A stretch of 64,000 nucleotides of DNA from CAVSNH01 sp963729275 (GCA_963729275.1 CAVSNH010000005.1:124001-188000), one strand, 5' to 3'; shown: positions 39,685-49,240, numbered from the stretch's first letter. Translations and numbers: made by a program. The notes: a model not told the origin generated them from the sequence alone.

Positions 39685-41112
39685 TCACACGTTCTTCGGC
39701 AGCTCCGCGAAGGGAGTGGTGCGGTCGTTGTTCGGCTCTTTGGGCAAGCCGAGCACGCGCTCACCGATGACGTTCCTCTGGATCTGGTCGGTGCCGCCGT
39801 AGATGGCCGGAGCCGGCGACAGCAGCGCCATCTCGGTGACCATCGGCAACAGGGGGTTACCGGTTGCCGCCACCACCGTCTCGCGAGCGGCGGCGTCGTA
39901 GCCGTGCAGCATCCCGGCCGCCCCTGCGATGCGCAGGCCGAGGTCACGCGAGAGCCGCATGATGTGGCTCATCGACAGCTTGGCCACATTCGGCAGACCG
40001 GGGATGTCCCGGCCGGCAGCCATCGCCGCCTTGAGCCGTAAGCCGTTCATCCGGCCGAGCTCAGCCCAGGTGTAGAGGGAGGCCAGGCCCTGGCGGATCT
40101 GGGGATCGGTGTCGCGCCCGTTGCGCCGGGCCAGCTCGATGAGGGATTGGGCCCCGCCTTGCATGGCCCGCATCATGGTGGCCTCGCTCGAGCCCGACGC
40201 CTCGTCGCGTGATGTCCCGTCACCCGATGGTCGGGTCTTCTGGCTGCGGGCGGCGACGAAGTCGCCGGCGCGCCGATCGAGATGGCCGTGGACCGTGCCC
40301 GGCTGGGCGATGCCGCCCGCTCCACCGCCACCGGACCCCAGTGCCGTGCGCTCGTTGGCCAGTGTGGTGTTGGCCACTGCCCACCCGTGGTTCACGCCAC
40401 CGATGACGGAGGAGTCGGGCACCCGGGCGTCGGTCATGAAGACCTCGTTGAACAGCGCCCGCCCGGTCATCTCCCGTAGGGGTCGGATGTCGACGCCGGG
40501 CTGGACCATGTCGAAGGCGAAGTAGGTGATGCCCTGGTGCTTGGGCACGTCGGGGTCGGTCCGGGCGAGCAGCATGCCGAGGTCGGACTTCTGTGCGCCG
40601 GACGTCCATACCTTCTGCCCGTTCACGACCCACTCGTCGCCGTCGCGCACGGCCCGGGTCTGCAGCCCGGCCAAGTCGGAGCCGGCTGCCGGCTCACTGA
40701 ACAGCTGGCACCACGAACGCCGGCCACAGACGATGTCGCCGACGAAGTGGGCGACCTGCTCTTCGGTTCCGTGGGTGGCAATGGTGGGCGCAGCCAACAG
40801 CAGCCCGAGCCCGGTGGGGGCGCCGAGGGCACCGAATGCGGCGACGGCCTGGGCGATGCGCAGGCTGTCGTTGCGGGACAAGCCCTTCCCGAATGCCCTC
40901 GGCGGGAGGAAGGGGGCCGACCACCCGGCCGATCCGAGGCGGTCCCACCATTCACCGACGGTGAGGTCGGGGTCCCACTCGGCCTCGAGCCACGAGCGGA
41001 GGTCGGAGAGGAGCTCATCGGTGGAAGCGGCCGTCGACGTTTCCGCCCCGCTCGAAGGCTCGCCGTGGACCTCGGCCGAGGAACCGGTCGTGGTGCTGCT
41101 GGTGGTGGTCAT
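39685..41112 (-). CDS. Acyl-CoA dehydrogenase
   Basis: This is a 475-residue flavoenzyme that introduces a double bond into an acyl-CoA. Typical pieces are CQLFSEPAAGSDLAGLQTRA followed by VRDGDEWVVNGQKVWTSGA, LLARTDP, EVFMTDARVPDSSVIGGVNH and the C-terminal IYGGTDQIQRNVIGERVLGL. An insertion of about 60 residues between the beta and C-terminal helical domains (around HLDRRAGDFVAARSQKTRPS) is longer than usual. A low-complexity Thr/Ser N-terminus precedes the domain. It is probably co-transcribed with the downstream short-chain dehydrogenase. Confidence 0.92.
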   Translation of the reverse strand: MTTTSSTTTGSSAEVHGEPSSGAETSTAASTDELLSDLRSWLEAEWDPDLTVGEWWDRLGSAGWSAPFLPPRAFGKGLSRNDSLRIAQAVAAFGALGAPTGLGLLLAAPTIATHGTEEQVAHFVGDIVCGRRSWCQLFSEPAAGSDLAGLQTRAVRDGDEWVVNGQKVWTSGAQKSDLGMLLARTDPDVPKHQGITYFAFDMVQPGVDIRPLREMTGRALFNEVFMTDARVPDSSVIGGVNHGWAVANTTLANERTALGSGGGGAGGIAQPGTVHGHLDRRAGDFVAARSQKTRPSGDGTSRDEASGSSEATMMRAMQGGAQSLIELARRNGRDTDPQIRQGLASLYTWAELGRMNGLRLKAAMAAGRDIPGLPNVAKLSMSHIMRLSRDLGLRIAGAAGMLHGYDAAARETVVAATGNPLLPMVTEMALLSPAPAIYGGTDQIQRNVIGERVLGLPKEPNNDRTTPFAELPKNV

Positions 41113-41267
41113 GGGCCTCTCACAATGGTCGGGCGGGCCCGGCGGCCGCGCGCCGAACCGCGACAGACGGTAGCCGACTGCTCACCTGTACTGGCCAGCG
41201 AGCCGGTTGTGTTCGATCACCGTCGAGAACATCAGTAGATGCTCTCTGACTATCATTTCAGCGGAGC

Positions 41268-41307
41268 GCACTGCACGTCGTGGGTGCGTCAAGGGGGAGT
41301 GCAGTGC
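41268..41307 (+). promoter_or_regulatory. Inverted repeat that can occlude the start of the CocE-like gene
   Basis: GCACTGCAC (41268-41276) is a perfect inverted repeat of GTGCAGTGC (41299-41307) with a 22-base loop. The right arm begins at the last base of the AAGGGGGAG ribosome site (41291-41299) and covers GTG 41304, so pairing would hide the start codon. It could equally be a protein-binding dyad. Confidence 0.4.
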
Positions 41308-43652
41308 ACGGCCGGCGTCCGATGGCGATAGTGCTGGTGGCCGTCGCCATGGCCGTCCTGGCCGATTGTGGGTCGGCTGTCGCGGCCACCAACACGCACG
41401 CAGCTCAGAGCAGCTCGGGAAGAGCCGACACGAGCACCGGCCGGGTCATGGCGAGAGGCCGGGCCCCATTCAGCGGCCATGGTTCGATCGGGCAGGCCTA
41501 CATCGTCGGCGCACCACCGGGCACGAAGGTGACGTTGCTCAACGCCCACGGCCGAGTGGTCGGGAAGGGCACGATCGACTACCTCGGCGCGCTCATCATC
41601 CGTAACGTGACACCAGGGCCCGGCTACACGTTCCGGACCGTCGGACATCCCCGGTTGACGACCGCTCCCTTCCGCGTCCTTTCCGTCAACGACACTCCGC
41701 CTCCGTCCTTCTATTCGAGCCAGCACCTCCAGGTTGGTCTCAACTACATCACCATGCGCGATGGGGTGAAGCTGGCCGCCACCGTGCGCCTCCCGCCCGG
41801 CAAGACCCTCGCCGACGGGCCGTTCCCGACGGTGATCGAGGAGTCGGGCTACGCCATCGCTGCACCGCACAGCCTCATCGACGCTCTCTTCGGAATCGAC
41901 GGGGAGACGCTCTCGGATCCACTCCTACCGGACACGGCGACGGCCGTCGGGTCGGTCATCGCACCTTTGCTCGGCTTTGCCACCGTCAGCCTGCAGATGC
42001 GGGGGACCGGCTGCTCGGGGGGTGCCTTCGACCTCTTCGGGCTGCCCACCACCTACGACGGCTACGACGCCGTCCAGATCGTGGCCTCGCAGCCTTGGGT
42101 GGCCCACCACAAGGTCGGGATGGTGGGCATCTCCTTTTCGGGCATCTCGCAGATGTTCGTGGCCGGTACCCGGCCACCGGGCTTGGCCGCCATCGCCCCC
42201 ATGAGCCTGACCGATGACCTCTATTCCACGGGATTCCCGGGCGGCCTGTTCAACACAGGCTTCGCCGCTTCATGGCTGGAACAACGGATCCAGGACGCCG
42301 AGCCGGCGCCTCAGGGCGGCCAGGAGTGGGCCAAGGTCGAGATCGCCGACGGCGATCAGACGTGCCTGGCCAATCAGGCTCTGCATGCCGAAGCCCAGAA
42401 CCTGACTTCGCTGCTGCAACAGGCGAGCCACTACGAGAAATCGATCTACGTCCAGCGGTCGGACTCCTATTGGGCCCAGAAGGTCGACGTCCCGGTCTTC
42501 GTGTCGGGGGCCTTCCAGGACGAACAGACGGGCGGGCAGTGGCCGGCCATCCTCTCGGATCTGTCCAACGACCCCCACGTCTGGGCGACCATCGTCAACG
42601 GGACCCACGTCGATTCGTTGGGGCCCGGCACCATCGTCCGGTGGCTCGAGTTCCTCGACATCTTCGTGGCCGACCAGGTGCCGAGCGAGCCGCCCCTTCT
42701 CACCTCCCTGGCCCCGCTGCTGTACCAAGAACTGGCCAGTGCCCCCGCCGGACCGCTGCCGCCGCTCCAATACGGCAACGAGCCAAACGTGGCCGCCGCC
42801 CGAGCCGCCTTCGAGCGCCAGCCACGAGTCCGGGTGCTCTTCGACAACGGCAGTGGAAGTGAGGGTCCCGGGGCATTCCAGCCGGTCTGGAGCAAGGATT
42901 ACCGGTCGTGGCCTCCGCCCGGGGCCAAGGCCACCACCTACGACCTCGGCCCAAGCGGCACGCTGGCCGCCCACGTGGCGTCGGGTCAGGTGAGCTTCCG
43001 GCCCAACCCCGCGGCCCGGCCGGCGACCGACCTGCCGACCGGCAACGTATGGGCGGCATTGCCCCCCTACCAGTGGGCCCCGGTCACGGGCCGCGACGGC
43101 CTGGGCTTCATCACCGCACCCCTCAAGCACGACCTGGCCGTGGTCGGGCCGGCCAGCCTGAACGTCTGGGTCAAGAGCAGCGCCCCTGACACGGACCTGC
43201 AGGCCACCATCTCCGAGGTTCGGCCCGATGGCCAGGAGATGTTCATGAACACGGGGGTGCTGCGGGCGAGCGATCGTGCCCTCAACGAGCAGGAGTCGAC
43301 GGCGACCCACCCGGTGCCGACCTACGCGGCCCAGACGGCCCGACCGCTGCCCGCCGGCCGGTTCACCGAGGTGCGCATCCCCATCAACCCCTTCGCCTAT
43401 GTCTTCCGGGCCGGTTCGCGGATCCGGGTGACGATCACCGCTCCCGGTGGCGATCGACCGGTGTGGGCGTTCGGCACCTCCTACCAGACCAACGGGAAGG
43501 TGCTCGACACCATCTCCCTCGGCGGCAACCTGGCCTCGGCCTTGGTGCTCTCCGTGGTGCACGGCCTCACGCCCCCCGATCCCCAGCCGGCGTGCCCGTC
43601 GCTGCGCGGCCAGCCGTGCCGGACCTACGTCGCTGCACAGAACGGCGGCTGA
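41304..43652 (+). CDS. Exported CocE/NonD-family hydrolase (X-Pro dipeptidyl-peptidase-like)
   Basis: This is a 782-residue exported serine hydrolase. A signal segment (MAIVLVAVAMAVLADCGSAVAA) is followed by an Ig-like N-terminal domain, an alpha/beta-hydrolase core and a C-terminal jelly-roll. The nucleophile lies in VGMVGISFSGISQMF (GxSxxG), and the core begins ITMRDGVKLAATVRLPPGK with LQMRGTGCSGG. The tail has FTEVRIPINPFAYVFRAGSR followed by IRVTITAPG. Family members cleave esters such as cocaine, or X-Pro peptides; the substrate here is unknown. The LADC site resembles a lipobox but has Asp at -1, so lipidation is doubtful. GTG 41304 fits the AAGGGGGAG ribosome site best; GTG 41280 is possible. 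Confidence 0.85.
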   Translation: MHGRRPMAIVLVAVAMAVLADCGSAVAATNTHAAQSSSGRADTSTGRVMARGRAPFSGHGSIGQAYIVGAPPGTKVTLLNAHGRVVGKGTIDYLGALIIRNVTPGPGYTFRTVGHPRLTTAPFRVLSVNDTPPPSFYSSQHLQVGLNYITMRDGVKLAATVRLPPGKTLADGPFPTVIEESGYAIAAPHSLIDALFGIDGETLSDPLLPDTATAVGSVIAPLLGFATVSLQMRGTGCSGGAFDLFGLPTTYDGYDAVQIVASQPWVAHHKVGMVGISFSGISQMFVAGTRPPGLAAIAPMSLTDDLYSTGFPGGLFNTGFAASWLEQRIQDAEPAPQGGQEWAKVEIADGDQTCLANQALHAEAQNLTSLLQQASHYEKSIYVQRSDSYWAQKVDVPVFVSGAFQDEQTGGQWPAILSDLSNDPHVWATIVNGTHVDSLGPGTIVRWLEFLDIFVADQVPSEPPLLTSLAPLLYQELASAPAGPLPPLQYGNEPNVAAARAAFERQPRVRVLFDNGSGSEGPGAFQPVWSKDYRSWPPPGAKATTYDLGPSGTLAAHVASGQVSFRPNPAARPATDLPTGNVWAALPPYQWAPVTGRDGLGFITAPLKHDLAVVGPASLNVWVKSSAPDTDLQATISEVRPDGQEMFMNTGVLRASDRALNEQESTATHPVPTYAAQTARPLPAGRFTEVRIPINPFAYVFRAGSRIRVTITAPGGDRPVWAFGTSYQTNGKVLDTISLGGNLASALVLSVVHGLTPPDPQPACPSLRGQPCRTYVAAQNGG

Positions 43653-43705
43653 CCGGCCGTGCCCGTGTGGCCGACCCTCCCTTACCCGGCCATCGTCGGT
43701 GTCGG

Positions 43706-44698
43706 GTGATCGCCTCTGGCGGCGTCGGCCCATCGGCGGGGGCCGAACAAGTGCAATTGCGGGCGGCGGCCGTGCTCGGCCTGGCACGACTCCGCGACGC
43801 GGCGTGGCGGACGTCGCTTGCACCGCTCTTGGCCCTGCTCGACCTCCGGCTGACCCAGTTGATCGCCGGCTCCGACGAGCTGCGGGTGCCGGAGGCCCCG
43901 GTGGGCTCAGCGCCGGCCGTGCCGGACGAGAAGCGCGAGGCGCTCTCGGCCTGGCCTACCTCTCCGCTCTTCGGTGACGCCGAACGAGTCGCCCTCGGCT
44001 TCACCGAGCAGTTCGTGATCGATGTGGCCGGGATCTCCCCCGACCAGCGCTCGGCCGTCGTCAGGGCCCTCGGAAGAGAGGCTCTCGTCACCCTGGCCGT
44101 GGCGATGTTCGTCCTCGACTACGACTTGCGAGCCCGCCTGGCATTCGAGCGACTGTCCGTCGGCGAACCCGAGCGAGCTCTAGACCCCGGTCCGGGACCG
44201 GCCGAAGAGGTCGAGGGCCGCGGTCCGGTGGACGCCGATGTCCTCCTCAACGATCTCGACGGGTTCCAGCGCTTGGTCGCCCGGCTGGCGGGCATCGACC
44301 CGGTGACCACCGAGCTCGTACGGTTGCGCGGCGCCCGCCATCACAATTGCCGGCTCTGCCGGTCGATCCGCTCCCGTTCGGCGGTGGGAGCGACCGGCGA
44401 CGAAGCGTGGTTCGACCGCACCGAGTACTACGAATCGAGCGATCTCCCCGAGCCCCAGAAGGTGGCGTTGCGAATGACCGACGCGCTGATCACCCAACCC
44501 ACCGCCCTCGATGCGTCCCTGGCGGCAACCCTGCGCGCCTTCTACACGGACGATCAGATCGTGGAGCTCGTCCTCGATGTCGTGCGCAACAGCAGCCAGA
44601 AGATCGCCGTAGCCCTCGGTGCCGACGACCCACACGTCGCAACCGGCACCGAGTTGTTCGATCTTGCTCCCGACGGGACCGTTGTATTCCTGGGCTGA
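43706..44698 (+). CDS. AhpD/carboxymuconolactone decarboxylase-like protein
   Basis: This is a 330-residue protein with two copies of an AhpD-like all-helical domain. The second copy holds the motif ARHHNCRLCRSIRSRS, a CxxC as in the peroxidase partner AhpD, followed by EPQKVALRMTDALI and DQIVELVLDVVRNSSQKIAV. The first copy (residues 60-160) lacks the cysteines. A redox or peroxide role is possible, but the His of the AhpD relay is not obvious. The start is uncertain: GTG 43706 follows the upstream gene by 53 bases and has a weak ribosome site. Confidence 0.7.
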   Translation: MIASGGVGPSAGAEQVQLRAAAVLGLARLRDAAWRTSLAPLLALLDLRLTQLIAGSDELRVPEAPVGSAPAVPDEKREALSAWPTSPLFGDAERVALGFTEQFVIDVAGISPDQRSAVVRALGREALVTLAVAMFVLDYDLRARLAFERLSVGEPERALDPGPGPAEEVEGRGPVDADVLLNDLDGFQRLVARLAGIDPVTTELVRLRGARHHNCRLCRSIRSRSAVGATGDEAWFDRTEYYESSDLPEPQKVALRMTDALITQPTALDASLAATLRAFYTDDQIVELVLDVVRNSSQKIAVALGADDPHVATGTELFDLAPDGTVVFLG

Positions 44699-44811
44699 CG
44701 CCCACGGACCGCGCATCGAAGCGGGGTGAGATCACCGGGTCCACCACCTCTGATGGTTACCCTTGGCTCCGCAGGTCGGAGACTCCGGCGGGCGGGCGTG
44801 GGAGCGCAGGT

Positions 44812-44850
44812 ATGAGCAACCTGGCCGAACGGAACCCAGCCGGAGGCTGA
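44812..44850 (+). CDS. Possible 12-codon leader peptide (MSNLAERNPAGG)
   Basis: ATG 44812 follows a GGAGCGCAGG element, and the frame stops at 44848-44850, three bases before the start of the next gene. That spacing would couple termination of this short frame to initiation of the large membrane protein. It may be chance; nothing besides position supports it. Confidence 0.25.
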   Translation: MSNLAERNPAGG

Positions 44851-44853
44851 GGA

Positions 44854-46356
44854 ATGTGGACACCACCTCCGGGGATGCTTCGACCGCTCGGTGTCGGTGA
44901 GCGGATCGATGCCTCGTTCAAGATCTGGGGCCGGAACTTCGTCTCCATGGCCAAGGCGATGCTCGTCATCGCCATACCGGCCGGCATCGTTCAGGCTCTG
45001 ATCCAGGCGTCGACCACCCCGACCACCACGACGACGAACGTCGGATCGAGCTCCTTGGCGGTGTCGTCCACGAGCTCGTCGACCTTCGTCGGTGGCAGCT
45101 TCCTCAGTCTGCTGATCGGCGTCGTGGTCGCCGCCTTGTCCATCACCACCATGTTTCGCATCGTGGCCGACGCCTGTCTGGGTCAGCCAGTGGACTGGCG
45201 CCAGGCACTTCGGGCCGGGCTGAGTCGGATGCTCAGCGCCATCTGGATCTCGATCCTCATCGGCCTCGTCTTCGCCGCGGTCGTCCTGGCCGTCGGGCTG
45301 GTCTTCGTCATCCCGGCGGCGGCGGGCAACCATGCGGTGGGCGTCCTCGCCGCCATCGTCATCGGTCTTGCCGGGATGGTCTTCCTGGTGTGGTTCTACA
45401 TCTGCGCACATCTGGCTACTCCCCTGCTCATGCTGGAGAATGTTCGTGGTCGCACGGCGATCGCTCGGGCCATCCGTCTCGTCCGGGGCTCGTGGTGGTC
45501 GGTCTTCGGCACCGTGCTGCTCATGGGCCTGATCGTCAGCGTCGGTGGCTTCGCCGTCGGCATCGTCTTCTTGGTCCTCCTGTTGGCCGCCCACGGCGAC
45601 ACGACGGCCACCATCGCCGTCAACTTCCTGCTCCGGACGGTCTCGCTCGTGATCTTCACACCCCTCTCGGCGTCGATCGCGGTGATCCTCGCCATCGACA
45701 TGCGGGTACGCAAGGAAGGGTTCGACATCCAGCACCTGGCGGCCACGCTCGGGACCTCTGTCCCACCCCCGCCCGGGTCGTTCATTCACGTGCCCTACGG
45801 GCCTCCGGGCGGGCCCGGGCCTGGCCTCCCCGGAGCCGGTGGGCCCTACCCGCCCCCACCAGGAGGACAGGCCGGTTGGGGACAACCGCCGCCCGGCTAC
45901 CAGCCGGCGGGAGGACCCGGCCGGGTCGTTCCCAGCCAGCCCCAGGCCGAGCCGCCGCCGCCCCCGCCGTTCGTCATGGGCGGTGCGGCTCCGCCCTCGG
46001 TTCCACCACCGGGGCACCCGCCGCCGCCAGCACCACCACTTCCACCCTTCACCTGGTCGGCGCCGGCATCAGGACCGCCGTTGGCGGGACTGCCGCCGCC
46101 CCCGCCCCCGCCACCCCTGCCACCACCGCCCCCGACGGCCGGACCGGCCGCCGTTCCCTCGTTGCCACTCCTAGCCGTGCCCGAGCCCACGCCGGCCGAC
46201 GAACCCCGTTCGTCGACACCGTCGACACCGTCGACCGACGACGACGGGTGGCCGGCTGCGCCGCCCGAACCCCCGCCCGTCGACCGCCCGTCGGCATCCG
46301 GTGACGAGCAAGCACCACCGGCGGACGATCCCCCGCCGAGGCCAGCTCCGACCTGA
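44854..46356 (+). CDS. Multi-pass membrane protein with a long Pro-rich tail
   Basis: This is a 500-residue protein. It starts LRPLGVGERIDASFKIWGRN, resembling the membrane domain found in glycerophosphodiester phosphodiesterase-type and DUF7544-like proteins. About six helices lie between residues 28 and 275. The second half (after 300) is a Pro/Gly-rich, probably disordered tail with runs of up to eight prolines. GGAGG precedes ATG 44854. It heads the MoxR/DUF58 cluster, and the next gene starts five bases after its stop, so it probably acts with that membrane assembly. The function is unknown. Confidence 0.75.
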   Translation: MWTPPPGMLRPLGVGERIDASFKIWGRNFVSMAKAMLVIAIPAGIVQALIQASTTPTTTTTNVGSSSLAVSSTSSSTFVGGSFLSLLIGVVVAALSITTMFRIVADACLGQPVDWRQALRAGLSRMLSAIWISILIGLVFAAVVLAVGLVFVIPAAAGNHAVGVLAAIVIGLAGMVFLVWFYICAHLATPLLMLENVRGRTAIARAIRLVRGSWWSVFGTVLLMGLIVSVGGFAVGIVFLVLLLAAHGDTTATIAVNFLLRTVSLVIFTPLSASIAVILAIDMRVRKEGFDIQHLAATLGTSVPPPPGSFIHVPYGPPGGPGPGLPGAGGPYPPPPGGQAGWGQPPPGYQPAGGPGRVVPSQPQAEPPPPPPFVMGGAAPPSVPPPGHPPPPAPPLPPFTWSAPASGPPLAGLPPPPPPPPLPPPPPTAGPAAVPSLPLLAVPEPTPADEPRSSTPSTPSTDDDGWPAAPPEPPPVDRPSASGDEQAPPADDPPPRPAPT

Positions 46357-46361
46357 TCCGG

Positions 46362-47036
46362 GTGCCAGCCGACTCCGACTACGCCGCGGCGGCGAGGCGC
46401 CAGGCGCACGAGATCCTCTCGCAGCCGGCCTACACACACGCGAGCCGGCCACCGCCACGCCCTTTGGCCGGTGTGCTCCACGCCATCGGACGGGCCCTGA
46501 TCTTCGTGTTCGGACCCGTCTTCAGATGGCTCCGCCGCGAGCTCGTCGACCCGGTCGGGCACGGACTGACCGACGTGTTCGGATCCTTCGCCCCCGTCGT
46601 GGCCATCGGCCTCCTCGTGCTGGTTGGCGCGCTACTGGCCGTGCTGCTCATCCGACGACGAGCTCGAGCTCCTGTCGGCACGGGACCCACCGCCACCGGC
46701 GTCGCTGGTGTCGACCCATCGGAGCTCGAGCAGAGGGCCGACCGGCGAGCCGAGGCCGGCGACTTCGCCGGTGCGGTCCGGCTGCGCTTCGAGGCGGGGC
46801 TCCGTCGACTCGAGCAGGAGGGACTCCTCACCGAGCCCGACGCCCGGACCGGTCATCAGGTGGCGGCGCGTATCGGTTCACCGACGTTCGAGGGACTGGC
46901 CGAGCAGCACGAGGCCATCGCCTATGCCGCCGCCGGCGCCGGCCTCCCCGACGACGAGCGGGCCCAGCGCGACTGGCCGGTCGTGCCCGACGAGGCCCGC
47001 CGCCACCGCAAGCTCGCGGAGCCAGTGTCGCCGTGA
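46362..47036 (+). CDS. DUF4129 membrane protein
   Basis: This is a 224-residue protein with a helix near residues 40-57, a second near 68-90, and a C-terminal cytoplasmic DUF4129 region (GDFAGAVRLRFEAGLRRLEQ and the TGHQVAARIGSPTFEGLAEQHEAI-type segment). DUF4129 proteins occur beside MoxR, DUF58 and DUF4350 genes and, in related proteins, follow transglutaminase domains. The exact function is unknown. GTG 46362 is the only start near the previous stop. The end overlaps the next gene (GTGA). Confidence 0.82.
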   Translation: MPADSDYAAAARRQAHEILSQPAYTHASRPPPRPLAGVLHAIGRALIFVFGPVFRWLRRELVDPVGHGLTDVFGSFAPVVAIGLLVLVGALLAVLLIRRRARAPVGTGPTATGVAGVDPSELEQRADRRAEAGDFAGAVRLRFEAGLRRLEQEGLLTEPDARTGHQVAARIGSPTFEGLAEQHEAIAYAAAGAGLPDDERAQRDWPVVPDEARRHRKLAEPVSP

Positions 47037-48250
47037 CCACCGTTCCCTTCGGTGCCGAGCCGGTCGACACGCGCACCGCCCCCGAACGCTGGCGCGCCAT
47101 CCCCATCGGATGGCGGCTGTTGCTGGTGGCGGTGGCTGTTGTGGCCGCCTTCCAGTTGGGATCGAGCCTGGTCACGGGCATCGCTGGCAACTCACCGGCC
47201 GGTGACCAGGCCTCCTCGTCGTTCGGCACGTCACCGTCGGGGGTCGGTGCCATGGCCCAGTTGCTGTCCGCTCGTGGCCATCCCGTGGCCCAGGACACCG
47301 CGCCGCTCCCGGGCCAGAACCTGACGGCCGACGCCGTGCTGTTCGTGATCGATCCCACGTCGTGGACAGGGGCCGACAACGCCGCGGTCGCCCGTCTCGT
47401 GACCGGCGGCGGACGGGCAGTGATCGTCGGTCGTCCGCCGAACGGCCTGCCCGCCCTTCTCTTCGGCACCGCCGGCGTGCCGCGCTGGGAGGCTCGTCCG
47501 AGCGGGGTGGCCGAGCCAGCCAGCCCGAGCTCCTTGACCGCAGGCCTCGCCTCGGTTTCGTCCGGGCCAACCGGGTCCTTCGAACCCGGCGCGGCGTCCG
47601 TGATCCTGGCCGGCCCGCACGGCGACCTGGCCATCTCGTCCGGACACAAGAGCGGGGGCACCACCGCCGCCGTCGCCCCGGCGGTCGTGATGGTCGCGTC
47701 GAGCACGCCGTTCACCAACGCCGCCCTGTCCGAGCGCGACAACGCCGCCTTTGCCCTCAACCTGACCGGTCCCGGCTCGCGGCCGGTGGTCTTCGACGAG
47801 TACGACCACGGATACGGCCGCACGGGCACCGGTCTGGCCGGGCTGCCGAGCTGGTGGCGGTGGGGCCTCGGGGTCATGCTCCTCGCCGTCGTGGTCTGGA
47901 TGCTCTCGGCATCCCGGCGCTTCGGCCCGGTCGAGTCGTCCAGTCGCCCGCTGATCCCGCCCCGGGTCGCCTATGTCGACGCCATGGCCTCCGGGCTGGG
48001 ATCGGTGAGCGGTGACCGGCTGGCGACGACGCTCACGCCGCTGCGACAGGAGGGCCGCCGTTTGCTCTGTCGTCGCGCCGGTATCCGAGTCGACGCGCCC
48101 GACGACGAGGTGGCAGAGGCAGCCCGGCAGGCGATGCTGCCCGACGAGGTGATCGAGGGCGTGCTCGCCGTCCCGCAGTCGACGTCCAGTGCGCTCGAAT
48201 GTGGTCGCGCTCTGGCCTGGCTCGAGTCCCGACGAGGAGGATCCGCATGA
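47033..48250 (+). CDS. DUF4350 membrane protein
   Basis: This is a 405-residue protein whose GTG overlaps the previous stop (GTGA). An N-terminal helix (WRLLLVAVAVVAAFQLGSSL) is followed by an extracytoplasmic DUF4350 domain (SPSGVGAMAQLLSARGHPVA, LFVIDPTSW, GGGRAVIVG, VVFDEYDHGYG), a second helix near residues 283-301 (WGLGVMLLAVVVWMLSASRR), and a cytoplasmic helical tail. DUF4350 has a Rossmann-like layout of unknown role. It lies between DUF4129 and MoxR genes, as in other actinobacteria. Confidence 0.85.
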   Translation: MTTVPFGAEPVDTRTAPERWRAIPIGWRLLLVAVAVVAAFQLGSSLVTGIAGNSPAGDQASSSFGTSPSGVGAMAQLLSARGHPVAQDTAPLPGQNLTADAVLFVIDPTSWTGADNAAVARLVTGGGRAVIVGRPPNGLPALLFGTAGVPRWEARPSGVAEPASPSSLTAGLASVSSGPTGSFEPGAASVILAGPHGDLAISSGHKSGGTTAAVAPAVVMVASSTPFTNAALSERDNAAFALNLTGPGSRPVVFDEYDHGYGRTGTGLAGLPSWWRWGLGVMLLAVVVWMLSASRRFGPVESSSRPLIPPRVAYVDAMASGLGSVSGDRLATTLTPLRQEGRRLLCRRAGIRVDAPDDEVAEAARQAMLPDEVIEGVLAVPQSTSSALECGRALAWLESRRGGSA

Positions 48251-49203
48251 CACAACCCCGAGACGTGGGGACGATGGAGCAGCTGCGCGGTGCACTGCAC
48301 TCCGAGGTGTCGAAGGTGGTGGTGGGCCAGGGCGGGACGGTCGACGGCATCCTGGCCGCCATGTCCGTCGGTGGACACCTTCTGCTCGAGGGGCCACCCG
48401 GAGTGGCCAAGTCGTTGCTGGCCACGGCCGTTGGTCAGGCCTGTGGACTGAAGGTCCGACGGGTCCAGTTCACTCCTGACCTCCTGCCCTCCGATCTCAC
48501 CGGTTCGATGATCCTGCGAGGCAGCGACATGGTCTTCCGAGAGGGGCCGCTGTTCGCCAACATCCTCCTGGCCGACGAGCTCAACCGGACGCCGCCCAAG
48601 ACACAGGCCGCGTTGCTGGAGTCGATGCAGGAGCACCAGGTCACGGTGGACGGTGTCGCCCACCCGTTGCCCGACCCCTTCATCGTGCTGGCCACCGAGA
48701 ACCCCATCGAGTACGAGGGGACCTATCCGCTTCCCGAGGCCCAGCTCGATCGGTTCCTGATGAAGCTCACGGTCGGCTACCCCTCGGCCGCCGACGAGGA
48801 GGCCATGCTCGGCCTCGGTCATCGTGGTGTCGACCCCGCCACTCTCTCCGACGTCCGACCCATCGGCGACGCCCGACTGTTCTCCGCGCTGCGCGACGAG
48901 GTCGACCGGGTCACGGTCACCGAACCGGTCGTCCACTATGTGTCGTCGTTGGTCCGACACAGCCGCGAGATCCCGAGTGTCTCGCTCGGTGCCAGCCCTC
49001 GCGCCGCCGTCCATCTGCTGGCCGCGTCCAAGGCATGGGCGCGGCTGTGTGGGCGTTCCTACGTCATCCCCGACGACGTCTCCGGGCTGGCCCCCGCCGT
49101 CTTGCGCCACCGTCTCATCCTCACCCCGGAGGCGGAGCTCGACCGGGTCACGCCAGAACAGGCCCTCCAGACCGTGCTGGCCTCCGTGCCGGTGCCGCGA
49201 TAG
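48247..49203 (+). CDS. MoxR-family AAA+ ATPase
   Basis: This is a 318-residue chaperone-like ATPase. Walker A is EGPPGVAKS, Walker B with its neighbouring motif is ILLADELNRTPPKTQAALLE, sensor 1 is VLATENPIEYEGTYPLPEAQ followed by LDRF, and the C-terminal lid contains SPRAAVHLLAASKAWA. MoxR proteins assist maturation or gating of partners encoded beside them, here DUF58 and the membrane proteins. ATG 48247 overlaps the DUF4350 stop and has a strong GAGGAGG ribosome site. Confidence 0.95.
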   Translation: MTQPRDVGTMEQLRGALHSEVSKVVVGQGGTVDGILAAMSVGGHLLLEGPPGVAKSLLATAVGQACGLKVRRVQFTPDLLPSDLTGSMILRGSDMVFREGPLFANILLADELNRTPPKTQAALLESMQEHQVTVDGVAHPLPDPFIVLATENPIEYEGTYPLPEAQLDRFLMKLTVGYPSAADEEAMLGLGHRGVDPATLSDVRPIGDARLFSALRDEVDRVTVTEPVVHYVSSLVRHSREIPSVSLGASPRAAVHLLAASKAWARLCGRSYVIPDDVSGLAPAVLRHRLILTPEAELDRVTPEQALQTVLASVPVPR

Positions 49204-49208
49204 GGATC

Positions 49209-49240
49209 GTGAGCCATGTGAGCCATGTGAGCCATGTGAG
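49209..49240 (+). repeat. 9-bp tandem repeat GTGAGCCAT carrying reiterated GTG codons
   Basis: GTGAGCCAT occurs three times from 49209, followed by GTGAGC. Each unit offers an in-frame GTG start at 49209, 49218, 49227 and 49236 for the DUF58 gene, with ATG 49254 after the array. Confidence 0.9.
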
